From Candidatus Baldrarchaeota archaeon (lineage in GTDB: Archaea; Asgardarchaeota; Baldrarchaeia; Baldrarchaeales; DXJG01): a stretch of 64,000 nucleotides of DNA. Position 1 is the stretch's first letter. The number at the start of each line of letters is the position of its first letter. Position numbers and translations under genes: made by a program. Below, one piece after another: positions 55,956-64,000 of the stretch. Under the pieces are notes generated by a model, which did no database searches, was not told the DNA's origin, and was given only the letters and a program-made list of their open reading frames with translations. Where the stretch lies: positions 1 through 64,000 of the forward strand of contig DXJG01000001.1 in NCBI GenBank assembly GCA_019056805.1. Direction: 5' to 3'.

Positions 55956-58278
55956 CTATCTATATTCCGCGGCAACAGCGGTTGTTTGTCCTGCTGAAAT
56001 CCCTCCATCTCCAGGAGGGAGTATTCTATGTGAAATAAATTTTAATCCTTGTCTCTCGACTTCTTTTCTAATGGTTTTTGTAATGGCTTCATTATATGCG
56101 ACTCCACCTGTAAAGCCGATTACTTTTATTCCTTCCTCCATAGCAATGTTAATTGCGGCGTTGGCTAATCCTTTTGCTAAGGCTTCTTGAGCAGCTGCGG
56201 CTACGTGTTCTTTTCTAATTCTTTTAGATTCTTCAAGTACATCGAGAAGAATATTAGTGGTGTTGATTATGTAGGTGTTGCCGACTTGCTCAATATTAGT
56301 GGTAATTTTTGCCTTTAAAGGGTCACCAAGGGCCGCAACAGACTCTAATCTCATAGCAGGTTCGCCTTCATAAGTTCTCTCAAAACATATACCCAAAAGA
56401 GCAGATATCGCGTCCAGTACTCTTCCAGCACTAGTAGTCTCAGTTAAGTTGATTTTTTTGGAGATTTGAGAAAGAACGATGTTTAATTCTAATTCACCCT
56501 TCTTAAATCCATTTATACATTTGTTAAGAAGAATCTCTTTCAACTCCTCCGTGGACAGTACCTTACTTAAAATGCCAGCAACCATTCTTGCAGGATATTT
56601 TGCGGCCAAATCTCCACCAGGCATTGGTTGGGGTTCTAAATGTCCTCTTCTTTCAAACCAATCGTAGGATCCTATGAAAATCTCCCCACCCCAGGGCTTG
56701 CCATCTAAACCGTAACCCACTCCGTCAGCAACAATGCATATCACATTTTCGCCGAGAGGAATATTATGTTCAACGAGAAGTTTAACCATATGTGCAAAAT
56801 GATGTTGAATTTTAATAACATCAACATTCCATTGTTCAGCGAACTCCTTTGCAAGCTTAGTTGTTAGAAATAGTGGATGTAGATCGCATGCTATAACATC
56901 GGGTTTACTCACCTTGGTAAGTTTCATCATGTGGAGAAGGCTTTCTTTAAGAAAATCAAGAGTCTCAAGAATCTCAACGTCGCCAATGTGTTGAGTTAGA
57001 AAACATTTATCTTCTAGAAGAACAGCTCCAGTAACTCTTAGCTCGGGTCCTGTACCTAAAACAATATTACTAGATCTAAAAGGTAGGTTTATGGGTTCAG
57101 GAACATAACCACGAGATCTTCTTAAGAATTTGGGCAGCCCATCAACAACCCTTACAACGCTATCATCACATCTTTGATAAATACGTCTATTATGCAAAAT
57201 GAAATAATCAACAATGTTTCTAAGCCTTTTCAAAGCATCTTCATTGGTAATAGCCATAGGTTCCCTAGGGAGATTTCCACTAGTCATAATAACAGCAGGT
57301 TCCTTAGTATACTTAAAAAGCATATAATGAAAACCACTATAAGGCAACATAACTCCTATAGTATGGAGTCTTGGAGAAATCCACTCACTAAGATAATAAT
57401 CCTCAGATTTCTTCAAAGCAACAATAGGCCGCCTAAAAGAAGTTAGAAGTTCCTCCTCTACTTTTGAAACCTCAGCAAATCCTCTAACCACATCTATATC
57501 TGGAGACATTATGGCAAATGGTTGCCAAGGTCTTCTTCTTCTCTTACGAAGTTCAAGTACAGGATCATCCTCAGTAGTCTTAACAGCAACATGAGTTCCA
57601 CCAATACCTCTAATAGCAAGAATATATCCCTCATCAATAAGTTTACCAGCAGTTTTTAACGGCTCTTTATCATCAATAATCTCCCCACTCTTATCGCATA
57701 AAAACATTTTAGGTCCACAAACAGGACATGCAATAACTTGAGCGTGAAATCGCCTATCTAAGGGATCTTCATATTCCCGAGCACACTTAGGGCAAAGCGG
57801 GAAATCTACCATTGTGGTTTTGTCTCGGTCATAAGGAAGATCAAAAATGATTGTAAAACGTGGACCACAATGAGAACATGCAATAAAAGGGTATAGATAT
57901 CTTCTATCATTTGGATCAAAGAGCTCATGTAAACAGTCTTTACAAATAGCTATATCTGGAGGAATATACGATATCTTAGTTTTTTTGACTTTTCTCTTAC
58001 TCTTTTTAATTTCAAAAACCTGAAACTCTCCCTTATAATCTGTCCATTTCACATCCATGCTAGTATATATCGAAATGGGAGGTTTGTCGTTTTTTAGAGC
58101 CTCTAGAAAGTCGTTAATAGTTTCTCTTTCCCCTTCAACAACGATCTTAACACTACCATCTCCCTGGTTGAAAACGTATCCTTTTAAACCTCTTTTAACT
58201 GCTATTCTATAAACGAAAGGGACGGAAACCTACTCCCTGAACAATACCAGACACATAAATTTCTGCTCTAACCTTCAT
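55956..58278 (-). CDS. hypF: HypF carbamoyltransferase ([NiFe] hydrogenase maturation), with one frameshift
   Basis: HypF makes the cyanide ligand precursor of [NiFe] hydrogenases. The acylphosphatase domain starts MKVRAEIYVSGIVQGVGFRP, then the frame shifts by one base at CCCTTTCG (about 58216-58218); deleting one T restores FVYRIAVKRGLKGYVF. With that correction the protein is 773 residues, normal. Two zinc fingers follow (CKDC...CSHCG; CPKC...CPVCG), then YrdC-like and Kae1-like domains with HHFAHM. No other hydrogenase gene is in the window. The frameshift may be a base-call error or real. Confidence 0.88.
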
Positions 58279-58518
58279 CTACCTCACCGTAAGAACATTT
58301 TATAACTTGAAGATTGTGGCAGAAAAATAAGAAGAATAGCAAATTTAACAATTACGCTAGATATCTAAATACTGATAAACAATGAGATAAGATATTTCAC
58401 AGACAGCCCTTTATAGGTATTACATATACGATAAATGACATATTATGAACACGTAAACTTAATTTCCAAAAAGACATAATATAATAGTATGTAATAGGTT
58501 TGTTAGGGAGGATACCCC

Positions 58519-59097
58519 TTGGCCTTACTACCAAGTCCCGAAGACATCAAAAGACTAAGGAAAAAGGTCGGACTTACTCAAACAGAACTAGCTAAACTCG
58601 CAGGGGTAAGTCAATCATTAATAGCTAGAATAGAGAAAGGAACCGTGGATCCTAGACTTTCAACACTTAAAAGAATACTTGAAGCAATAAAACTTGTTGA
58701 AATGAGAGCAAAAACAGCAAAAACAGCTAGAGACGTTATGTATAGTCCCGTAATAACCATCAAACATAAAGAAAAAGTGAAAAAAGCTATAGAACTCATG
58801 GAAAAATACGCAATCTCCCAACTTCCCGTCGTAAACGACAATGATATTCCTATCGGAAGTATAACCGAATCAACAGTTCTTAAAAAAATACTCACAGAAG
58901 ATCCGGAAAAAATATTCCAATTAAGAGTAGAGGAAATTATGGAAGAAAGCTTCCCTACAATCACACCATCAACAAACATAAAAGATATTCAAGAATTAAT
59001 TCTAAAAAAATATCCAGCAGTTCTAGTTATGGAAAAAGGAAAAATAGTCGGAATAATAACAAAAATAGATCTAATAACAACTGCCGTAGGGAAGTAA
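58519..59097 (+). CDS. HTH-CBS regulator (COG3620-like)
   Basis: A 192-residue protein. A Cro-type helix-turn-helix (LTQTELAKLAGVSQSLIARIEKGTVDPR, about 19-46) is fused to a CBS pair (about 72-190: VMYSPVITI, IMEESFPTI). It likely senses a nucleotide and binds DNA. TTG start with GGGAGG upstream. The TTCTTGTTAC repeats start right after its stop and flank the region. Confidence 0.9.
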   Translation: MALLPSPEDIKRLRKKVGLTQTELAKLAGVSQSLIARIEKGTVDPRLSTLKRILEAIKLVEMRAKTAKTARDVMYSPVITIKHKEKVKKAIELMEKYAISQLPVVNDNDIPIGSITESTVLKKILTEDPEKIFQLRVEEIMEESFPTITPSTNIKDIQELILKKYPAVLVMEKGKIVGIITKIDLITTAVGK

Positions 59098-59119
59098 CTT
59101 CTTGTTACAATGGAAACAA
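59098..59119 (+). repeat. copy 2 of the repeat (partial, degenerate)
   Basis: CTTCTTGTTACAATGGAAAC matches the inner part of the 31-bp unit with one change (AAAGG becomes AATGG). It begins one base after the HTH-CBS stop codon. Confidence 0.65.
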
Positions 59120-59399
59120 TATCACCCACATACCCCTTCATTTCCTGTGGAAACAATTAGTAATTGTTACTATCTTTACTTATGTAAAATTAGTAATCTC
59201 CCATATAAGATGGATTTTCATATAATTTAATCTTCCTATAAAAATAACTTGACCAGGTTATCATTTCGAGTTGAGGATCTAGTTACGTTAGTAACAAGAA
59301 ATCTCTTTCTTCTTCTTTTCACTTTCCAAATGAAGTTAAGGGGTAGGAGGTCTTTCTTGTTACGAAGTTAACAATAGAATTTTTACATATGACTTGTTT

Positions 59400-59430
59400 C
59401 TTGTTTCCTTTGTAACAAGAAGATTAATAT
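59400..59430 (-). repeat. copy 3 of the 31-bp repeat (inverted)
   Basis: The reverse complement is identical over 31 bp to 55891-55921. It lies 56 bp upstream of the next gene, where a promoter or operator would be. The two exact copies face each other across hypF and the HTH-CBS gene. Confidence 0.8.
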
Positions 59431-59485
59431 GCTCAAATGCGGTATTGTGTGTATGATTATGTTGTGATGTTGAGAGGTGGGGTGT

Positions 59486-59935
59486 ATGGTTGTTCCTCTT
59501 GTTGTGTTCTGTTTTGACTTTAGTAAGAAGCCTGAGGATGTGGAAGATTATCGGAGATGGGCTAGACGTAAAACGGTCTTTTATAGGAAATTATATGGAG
59601 CAGATGTGAAGAATGTTAAGCGAAGAGTTGATGGATCCTTTTTGGAAGCTGTTTATCATGTTCACGGTTTAACTGATGTTATTCCTTGTTTAAGACTTGA
59701 TAGAAGTGTTTTTGCTATTAGACCTGAAGATCTTCCCCGTGTTATCAAGTTTTTCGAAAAGTTTCCTGAGGTTGAGTACAGGTTTTTCTTAGGTATTTTT
59801 GATGAGAAAGAAGTTAAAAATGAAATGTTATCTTCTGTTATTTCTAAGGAAGATCTCACATTGCTTGAGAGGATATATAGGGAAATTACTAGTATTGGAA
59901 ATAAAAGTAGAGATTTTGTTGATGATAATTTATAA
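59486..59935 (+). CDS. protein of unknown function
   Basis: 149 residues, alpha/beta, with aromatic-rich segments (VVFCFDFSKKPEDVEDYRRW, FPEVEYRFFLGIF). No family recognised. The ATG at 59486 is chosen with GAGGTGGGG upstream. The 31-bp repeat lies just upstream. Confidence 0.6.
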   Translation: MVVPLVVFCFDFSKKPEDVEDYRRWARRKTVFYRKLYGADVKNVKRRVDGSFLEAVYHVHGLTDVIPCLRLDRSVFAIRPEDLPRVIKFFEKFPEVEYRFFLGIFDEKEVKNEMLSSVISKEDLTLLERIYREITSIGNKSRDFVDDNL

Positions 59936-59971
59936 TTATTGTAGAGGGCGCTGGCTTAATAATGGTCTTAT

Positions 59972-60205
59972 TTAAGAAACTACTTCATAGTATACTTTTG
60001 GCCTGCCTCTGCCGTCACCCTTCACTGGAACTTTTCGGACCTTGCCCTTTAGAACTAGTTTGATAAGCTTGTCGTAGAGAGTCGTTCGGGGCACTCCAGT
60101 TATTTTCATTAACTCAGTTCTCGTAAGGGGCCCCTTCTCTTTGAGTATTTGAATTAATTCTTCTTCCTGAATTCCCTTTTTAATATTGGTTGTGTCTTTG
60201 GTCAT
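59972..60205 (-). CDS. small winged-helix DNA-binding protein
   Basis: A 77-residue protein, mostly a winged helix (LTRTELMKITGVPRTTLYDKLIKLVLKGKVRKV) with a beta-wing GDGRGRPKVYYEVV. The type occurs in many archaea as a regulator. ATG after GAGGCGA. Confidence 0.78.
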   Translation of the reverse strand: MTKDTTNIKKGIQEEELIQILKEKGPLTRTELMKITGVPRTTLYDKLIKLVLKGKVRKVPVKGDGRGRPKVYYEVVS

Positions 60206-60307
60206 TTGTATCGCCTCTCAGAAGTAGAAATATGCTTTATTTATAACTTTTTCTAAACACGGTTAATTCAAAAGATAGGTTATTTGAAAAATTCGTAAGA
60301 GATTTTA

Positions 60308-60745
60308 TTAAGGAATTTCTTTTTCTAAAGCTTTTTCAACTACTCTGTATTCTCTTTTTGATCTTTCTCCACGTCTGTCGAGTAATCCACTGTTGTATAG
60401 CCTTGCTAGGTATGTTGAGACTGTACTAGGGTTTATTGGTTCTCCAAACTGTCTTTGGTATTCTTCTTTTATGTCTGTTGACCTGAACCATCCGTATTTG
60501 AAGTTGTTTCTAATGATCCACCAAAGTTTTTCTTTTATTGATAATGAGTTTAGGTCTAGATATATAACTTCATCTGAACGTAGCTCTCTCTTTTCTTGTT
60601 TTGCTTTCGAGAGAATTGCATCAATGTATCCTTGAATTTGTTCCTTATCCAGTGCGGCTTTTCCTCTGACTATCAGTTTTATTTCTCCTTTTCCTGGTAT
60701 TTTAAGCTTTATTTCCACTTCTGCGTTGCTTTCCACTGTTTTCAC
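60308..60745 (-). CDS. winged-helix regulator behind a palindromic promoter
   Basis: A 145-residue protein. The C-terminal half is a winged helix (RSTDIKEEYQRQFGEPINPSTVSTYLARLYNSGLLDRRGE); the N-terminal part is beta-rich (VEIKLKIPGKGEIKLIVRG) and may dimerise or bind a ligand. GTG at 60745 or 60736 is possible; the lack of a good ribosome-binding site suggests a leaderless mRNA. A 24-bp palindrome containing a TATA box lies 20 bp upstream, consistent with autoregulation. Confidence 0.72.
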   Translation of the reverse strand: MKTVESNAEVEIKLKIPGKGEIKLIVRGKAALDKEQIQGYIDAILSKAKQEKRELRSDEVIYLDLNSLSIKEKLWWIIRNNFKYGWFRSTDIKEEYQRQFGEPINPSTVSTYLARLYNSGLLDRRGERSKREYRVVEKALEKEIP

Positions 60746-60764
60746 CAGTATTCACTATTCACAG

Positions 60765-60788
60765 TGTGAAGTGTATATACACTTCACA
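60765..60788. promoter_or_regulatory. 24-bp perfect palindrome over a TATA box
   Basis: The half-site is TGTGAAGTGTAT, followed by its exact reverse complement. The centre GTATATAC is a TATA box at the right distance (about 25 bp) for a leaderless start at 60745. Additional TTCAC/GTGAA half-sites lie on both sides (60741, 60751, 60758 and about 60801). Binding here would block TBP. Confidence 0.7.
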
Positions 60789-60829
60789 TGTAAATGTGTG
60801 GTGAATGTGTTTAAAGGTTTGTATATTAC

Positions 60830-61442
60830 CTTTGAAGGTGGGCGCCATGATAACAATATTGAATCTATTTTTAGATTTTTAATACTTCAGGTTCACTTGG
60901 AAGTTACTTGAGTATCTGAGTTTTTTATCAGCATTTTATCACTTTTTGAGGGAAGATTGCATTTTATTCTTTTTTCACTTTATTCACATTTTGTTTTTTT
61001 GGTTTTTTAAGTCTAGGGGGACCAGTAGATATCTTCCACTGGAAACAAAGGGGTCGATAATTATACACCAATTATCAAAATGATAGTGGCACAATACGAA
61101 TAATGTTTATTTTTGACAGACTTCTTGGATTATGCATTTCACAATCACATAGCGCCAAACGTCAAGTAGTTAACAAAATCACAAGATGTGAAGTGAAAGA
61201 GTTAAAAGAGAAGCAACATAACATTATAATTTGCTGCAATGATGTGTTTAATATTACCGAGTTTAATGACGATGTGACAGGCCGCTGAGCAACATATATT
61301 TTCAATTAACAATAGGATCCTGGTCCCTTTCTCCTAAAGAACTGTTTTGCAACGTCTTTAGACGTATTTGTGAGGGTTTACATTTTTGTTCCGATAAAGT
61401 TATAACCCTTATTTCGTGTGGAGTATTGTTGGGGGTTTGGGA
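60830..61442. other. candidate replication origin (oriC) upstream of cdc6
   Basis: A roughly 610-bp non-coding stretch between a regulator and cdc6. It holds an origin recognition box (next entry), a T-rich tract (about 60955-61010) that could unwind, and no credible gene. Short ORFs crossing it lack ribosome-binding sites. Archaeal origins normally lie next to cdc6. Confidence 0.65.
61034..61054 (+). promoter_or_regulatory. origin recognition box (ORB)
   Basis: TTCCACTGGAAACAAAGGGG followed by T matches the archaeal ORB: the TTCCA-N-TGGAAAC dyad followed by a G-run, the site where Orc1/Cdc6 binds with polarity. It lies about 390 bp upstream of cdc6. I see only one full copy; others would strengthen the call. 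Confidence 0.68.
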
Positions 61443-62684
61443 GTGTCAAAAGAAAAGCCACTAGACAGCATATTTAAGCGTTTTCTGACTGCACCAAAGA
61501 TATTTAAAAATAGAGATGTTCTTAGACCGACCTATGTGCCAGATGAGCTTCCTCACAGGGAAAAACAAATAGCAAAGGTCGGTATGATTCTTGCATCTGC
61601 TCTTAGAGGGGGAACGCCTTCTAATATTTTTCTTTACGGCAAAACTGGCACTGGTAAAACCGTTGTTGCTCAATACGTTTTAAAGCATTTAAAAGAAAAA
61701 TGTATAGAGTTCGAAGTCCCCGTACCTATTACCTCTTACGTTAATTGTCGCATCGTTGATACTAGCTATCGTGTTTTAGCTCACTTATGTAACGATGTTG
61801 GTGTTAGTGTTCCCATTACAGGTTTGCCAACTGACACAGTTTATGATAAGTTTAGAAGGGGCCTAGATTCTAAAGGTCAACTTATGATTATTGTTTTAGA
61901 CGAAATAGATCAACTTGTTAGAAAAAATCGTGAGAGCGCGAACGATGTACTTTACGATTTAACGAGAATCAATTCGAGCTTAGAGAATTCTAAAGTAAGT
62001 ATTATTGGCATCTCTAACGATTTAAAATTTAAAGATCACCTAGATCCTAGGGTTATTAGTAGTTTAAGCGAGGAAGAAGTAGTTTTTCCACCTTATACCG
62101 CTGATGAACTTAAAGATATCCTCATTCAAAGAGCAAATATGGGATTTAACGATGGGGTTTTGGAGTACGGTGTAATAAATTTATGTGCTGCTTTTGCTGC
62201 TAGAGAACATGGAGATGCTAGAAGAGCGTTAGATCTTCTTCGTGTTGCAGGTGAAATCGCTGAAAGGGAAGGATCAAATAAGGTGACCGAGGAACATGTT
62301 AGATTAGCTCAGAGGGAAATAGAGAAGGATACCGTAAGTGAAGTTCTTGAAACTTTACCTATTCAATCAAAGCTTGTTCTTTATAGCATCTTTCTACTGG
62401 AAAAACATAGAGTATCTGAGATAAATACTGGAGATGTTTATGCTGTGTATCAAGATTTATGTAGGTATCTCAAAATGGACAGTCTTACTCAACGAAGAGT
62501 CAGTGATATAATAAATGAATTAGATATGTTGGGTCTTGTTTATGCTAGAGTTATTAGTAGAGGAAGATATGGTAGAACTAAACGGATTAAAATAGGGGTC
62601 CCCTTAAATCTTATCGGCGATGTTTTAGAGAAGGATCCACGTATTAAAGGAATATCTGGTTATGTACCACGAACTACTCAGTAA
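61443..62684 (+). CDS. cdc6: Orc1/Cdc6 replication initiator
   Basis: About 413 residues. An AAA+ domain has Walker A YGKTGTGKTVVAQ (about 64-76) and Walker B VLDEIDQL. Sensor-2-type AAFAAREHGDARRALDLLR and a C-terminal winged helix (DSLTQRRVSDIINELDMLGL) complete the plan. It binds origin boxes and recruits MCM. GTG at 61443 is preferred after GGGGG. It overlaps the PolD small-subunit gene by 11 bp, convergent. Confidence 0.93.
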   Translation: MSKEKPLDSIFKRFLTAPKIFKNRDVLRPTYVPDELPHREKQIAKVGMILASALRGGTPSNIFLYGKTGTGKTVVAQYVLKHLKEKCIEFEVPVPITSYVNCRIVDTSYRVLAHLCNDVGVSVPITGLPTDTVYDKFRRGLDSKGQLMIIVLDEIDQLVRKNRESANDVLYDLTRINSSLENSKVSIIGISNDLKFKDHLDPRVISSLSEEEVVFPPYTADELKDILIQRANMGFNDGVLEYGVINLCAAFAAREHGDARRALDLLRVAGEIAEREGSNKVTEEHVRLAQREIEKDTVSEVLETLPIQSKLVLYSIFLLEKHRVSEINTGDVYAVYQDLCRYLKMDSLTQRRVSDIINELDMLGLVYARVISRGRYGRTKRIKIGVPLNLIGDVLEKDPRIKGISGYVPRTTQ

Positions 62685-64000
62685 AATTTAGAATTTTTAC
62701 CTCAAATGTCCTTAAATTTATTATTGGAACTTGACAATACTGTGATGTTTCAGATATTTCTTTTCTGTTGGCTATCCATGTTCCAGAGGAGATTATATGT
62801 ACGCCCTGATATTCGCCATGAAGTGTAAGGTGAAAGTGACCTAGGTGAAGTATATCGGGTACGGTACTTATTGCAAGTAAGTCTCCTGGATGAGGTATTA
62901 TGGGAATTGACCCGTAACATGGACAGAGATGCCGTGATTTTAATAGAAATTTCGCTAATTCAAGAGGATTTTCTGCACTAATTTCTTCAGCTAACTTTTC
63001 CATGTGTAACCCGTGAAACATTAAGATAGATGCATTATGAATTTTTACTAAGGCAGGGTTACCTAAGATTTTTACATTGGACATTTCAACGAGTTTTTCT
63101 GTGTTTTTAGTTATTGGTGGTTGGGGAAGCATTGGTAAGGTTGCATCATTTTCCCCAGGGATCATAATGATCTCTATGCTCTTCGAGATTTCCTTTAAAT
63201 AGGTGTATAGTGTGTCGTAGTTTTCTTCTTCTTTTGGATCGTTAATTAGATCTCCAGCAACTAGTAGATATTTTATCTTTTCTTTTCCTTTAGTTTTGAG
63301 CCAGTTTACAAATTTTTTAAAACCTTTTTCTTGGAACTCGGAATGTCCTATATGTAAATCCGATATAAATGCAGCATATATATCTATTTCAGCTTTCTTC
63401 GGTTCATGTGCTGGAACTATATCGGGTAAAGCCAGTGTTTTTGCTTCTATAGTTCGATTTTCATCTAGGGATCCTTCTATGAAAATTACTTGATCAGACA
63501 TGTACCTTCTTGCTTCATTAAAGAGTTGAGGATTTTTTCTTGAAATTTTAACACTTATCACTCCTGTTTCATCTTCAACTACGAATTTTAAATCGTTATT
63601 CTCACTTTTTTCAAAAATCATTCCGATGAGTTTTACATTTTCGCCAGGTTTCCCTCTTTGAAGAATATTTTCAATGGTTTGGTAAGTATATCTCTGTTCC
63701 AAAATTCTCTTTAATTTTTGATATTTGTCTCGAAAATAATTCACCAAAATATCCTTTGTAATTTGCAACGATATTTGGGTTGAAGGAGAACTTATAATTT
63801 CCATTTTAGCTGGAATATTTTCTGCACTTACTTTAGTTTCTTTTTTAACTTCAAAAATGTCTTTTACGAATTGAGGAGTTATGACTAGTAGATCCTCTTT
63901 TTTCTTCGCAGTAGCAAGAATTTTATCTAAGTAAGTGTTAAGTTGCTGATCTTCCAATGAAGACAAATATTCTAGAGCTTCCGGTGATATTTGATATCCT
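62674..64000 (-). CDS. polB: DNA polymerase D small subunit (DP1), 5' end beyond window
   Basis: The frame stays open to the window edge, so the N-terminus is missing. Visible: an OB fold (EKNLI-type; here VKLIGMIFEK) and a calcineurin-like phosphodiesterase domain with ISDLHIGH, VAGDLIND, MFHGLHM and HLGHFHLTLHG, ending near SSGTW. DP1 pairs with the catalytic DP2. The third metal motif reads PGENDA instead of PGNHDA (see findings). Confidence 0.9.
   Translation of the reverse strand, partial: GYQISPEALEYLSSLEDQQLNTYLDKILATAKKKEDLLVITPQFVKDIFEVKKETKVSAENIPAKMEIISSPSTQISLQITKDILVNYFRDKYQKLKRILEQRYTYQTIENILQRGKPGENVKLIGMIFEKSENNDLKFVVEDETGVISVKISRKNPQLFNEARRYMSDQVIFIEGSLDENRTIEAKTLALPDIVPAHEPKKAEIDIYAAFISDLHIGHSEFQEKGFKKFVNWLKTKGKEKIKYLLVAGDLINDPKEEENYDTLYTYLKEISKSIEIIMIPGENDATLPMLPQPPITKNTEKLVEMSNVKILGNPALVKIHNASILMFHGLHMEKLAEEISAENPLELAKFLLKSRHLCPCYGSIPIIPHPGDLLAISTVPDILHLGHFHLTLHGEYQGVHIISSGTWIANRKEISETSQYCQVPIINLRTFEVKILNFTE

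Larger units (their letters stand above)
59098..59485. other. intergenic region with repeated TTCTTGTTAC elements
   Basis: 388 bp without a supported gene. It holds four copies of TTCTTGTTAC in both orientations (59099, 59291 inverted, 59354, 59412 inverted). It also holds a nearly complete degenerate copy (59098-59119) and an exact inverted copy (59400-59430) of the 31-bp repeat. Confidence 0.75.

Noticed and set aside
55881..55997. A 38-codon ORF starting MVRNINLLVTKETSK between the aminotransferase and hypF
   Set aside because: It has no ribosome-binding site, runs antisense into hypF and is built on the 31-bp repeat; probably chance.
58210..58225. A BHB intron in hypF
   Set aside because: The disruption is a single extra base with no hairpin; only a frameshift or base-call error fits.
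59148..59168. A second origin recognition box (TTTCCTGTGGAAACAATTAG)
   Set aside because: It has the TTCC-N-GGAA dyad but lacks the G-run, and lies about 2 kb from cdc6 among other repeats.
61103..61288. A 61-residue ORF in the origin region
   Set aside because: No ribosome-binding site, no recognisable composition or domain, and it sits beside the ORB in a region otherwise typical of an origin.

Overview
The window is a stretch of archaeal chromosome, AT-rich and densely packed. Archaeal markers include aIF5A, SRP54, Alba, Sec61-beta, eL21, uL16/L10e, Rpb4, Elf1, NOB1, Pus10, TrmG10, a V/A-type ATPase, Orc1/Cdc6 and the small subunit of DNA polymerase D. PolD together with many non-canonical bulge-helix-bulge (BHB) introns suggests a TACK-side lineage such as Bathyarchaeia or Korarchaeia. 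That placement is an inference; no phylogeny was run.

Layout. 1-530: the 5' end of a 23S rRNA and a tRNA-Ala, without a 16S gene upstream. 0.6-11 kb: radical SAM/SPASM enzyme, valS, UMP kinase, a tRNA-Leu with three introns, an m5C methylase, a GfcR-NOB1-NAD kinase cluster, aIF5A, Hsp20 and a PAC2 protein. 11.2-18.6 kb: a co-directional information-processing cluster (SRP54, Pus10, eL21, Rpb4, DUF655, KsgA, HemK-like, DRG GTPase, TrmJ). 18.6-31.5 kb: L10e, TrmG10, ATPase A and F subunits, pyrI/pyrB, an HTH-fused class III ribonucleotide reductase homologue, a tRNA-Pro with a D-loop intron, and redox and phosphoesterase genes. 31.6-42.8 kb: an Lhr helicase cluster, RPA, Elf1, membrane and secreted proteins, CBS and MazG proteins. 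42.9-53.1 kb: glyA, Sec61-beta, ZPR1, DUF2070, ADP-forming acyl-CoA synthetase alpha, and the four pyruvate:ferredoxin oxidoreductase subunits. 53.4-60.7 kb: Alba, an aminotransferase, hypF and several small DNA-binding proteins. 60.7-64 kb: a likely replication origin with an origin recognition box, cdc6, and the PolD small subunit.

The main observation is that two ordinary metabolic genes appear to be interrupted by tiny BHB introns. The glyA gene (serine hydroxymethyltransferase) carries three (28, 26 and 29 nt), and porG (pyruvate ferredoxin oxidoreductase gamma) carries one (35 nt). For each, the splice position predicted from the BHB fold restores the reading frame and a family-typical protein sequence. 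Three of the four have a full 4-bp central helix; the third glyA intron has one mismatch. The same fold occurs in the introns of tRNA-Leu(CAA) (three) and tRNA-Pro(CGG) (one). This suggests that one tRNA-type splicing endonuclease and ligase processes both tRNAs and mRNAs here.

Metabolically, PorGDAB plus the ADP-forming acyl-CoA synthetase would convert pyruvate to acetyl-CoA and then to acetate with ATP gain. GlyA feeds one-carbon metabolism, PyrB/PyrI start pyrimidine synthesis and UMP kinase acts later in it. HypF implies a [NiFe] hydrogenase encoded elsewhere.
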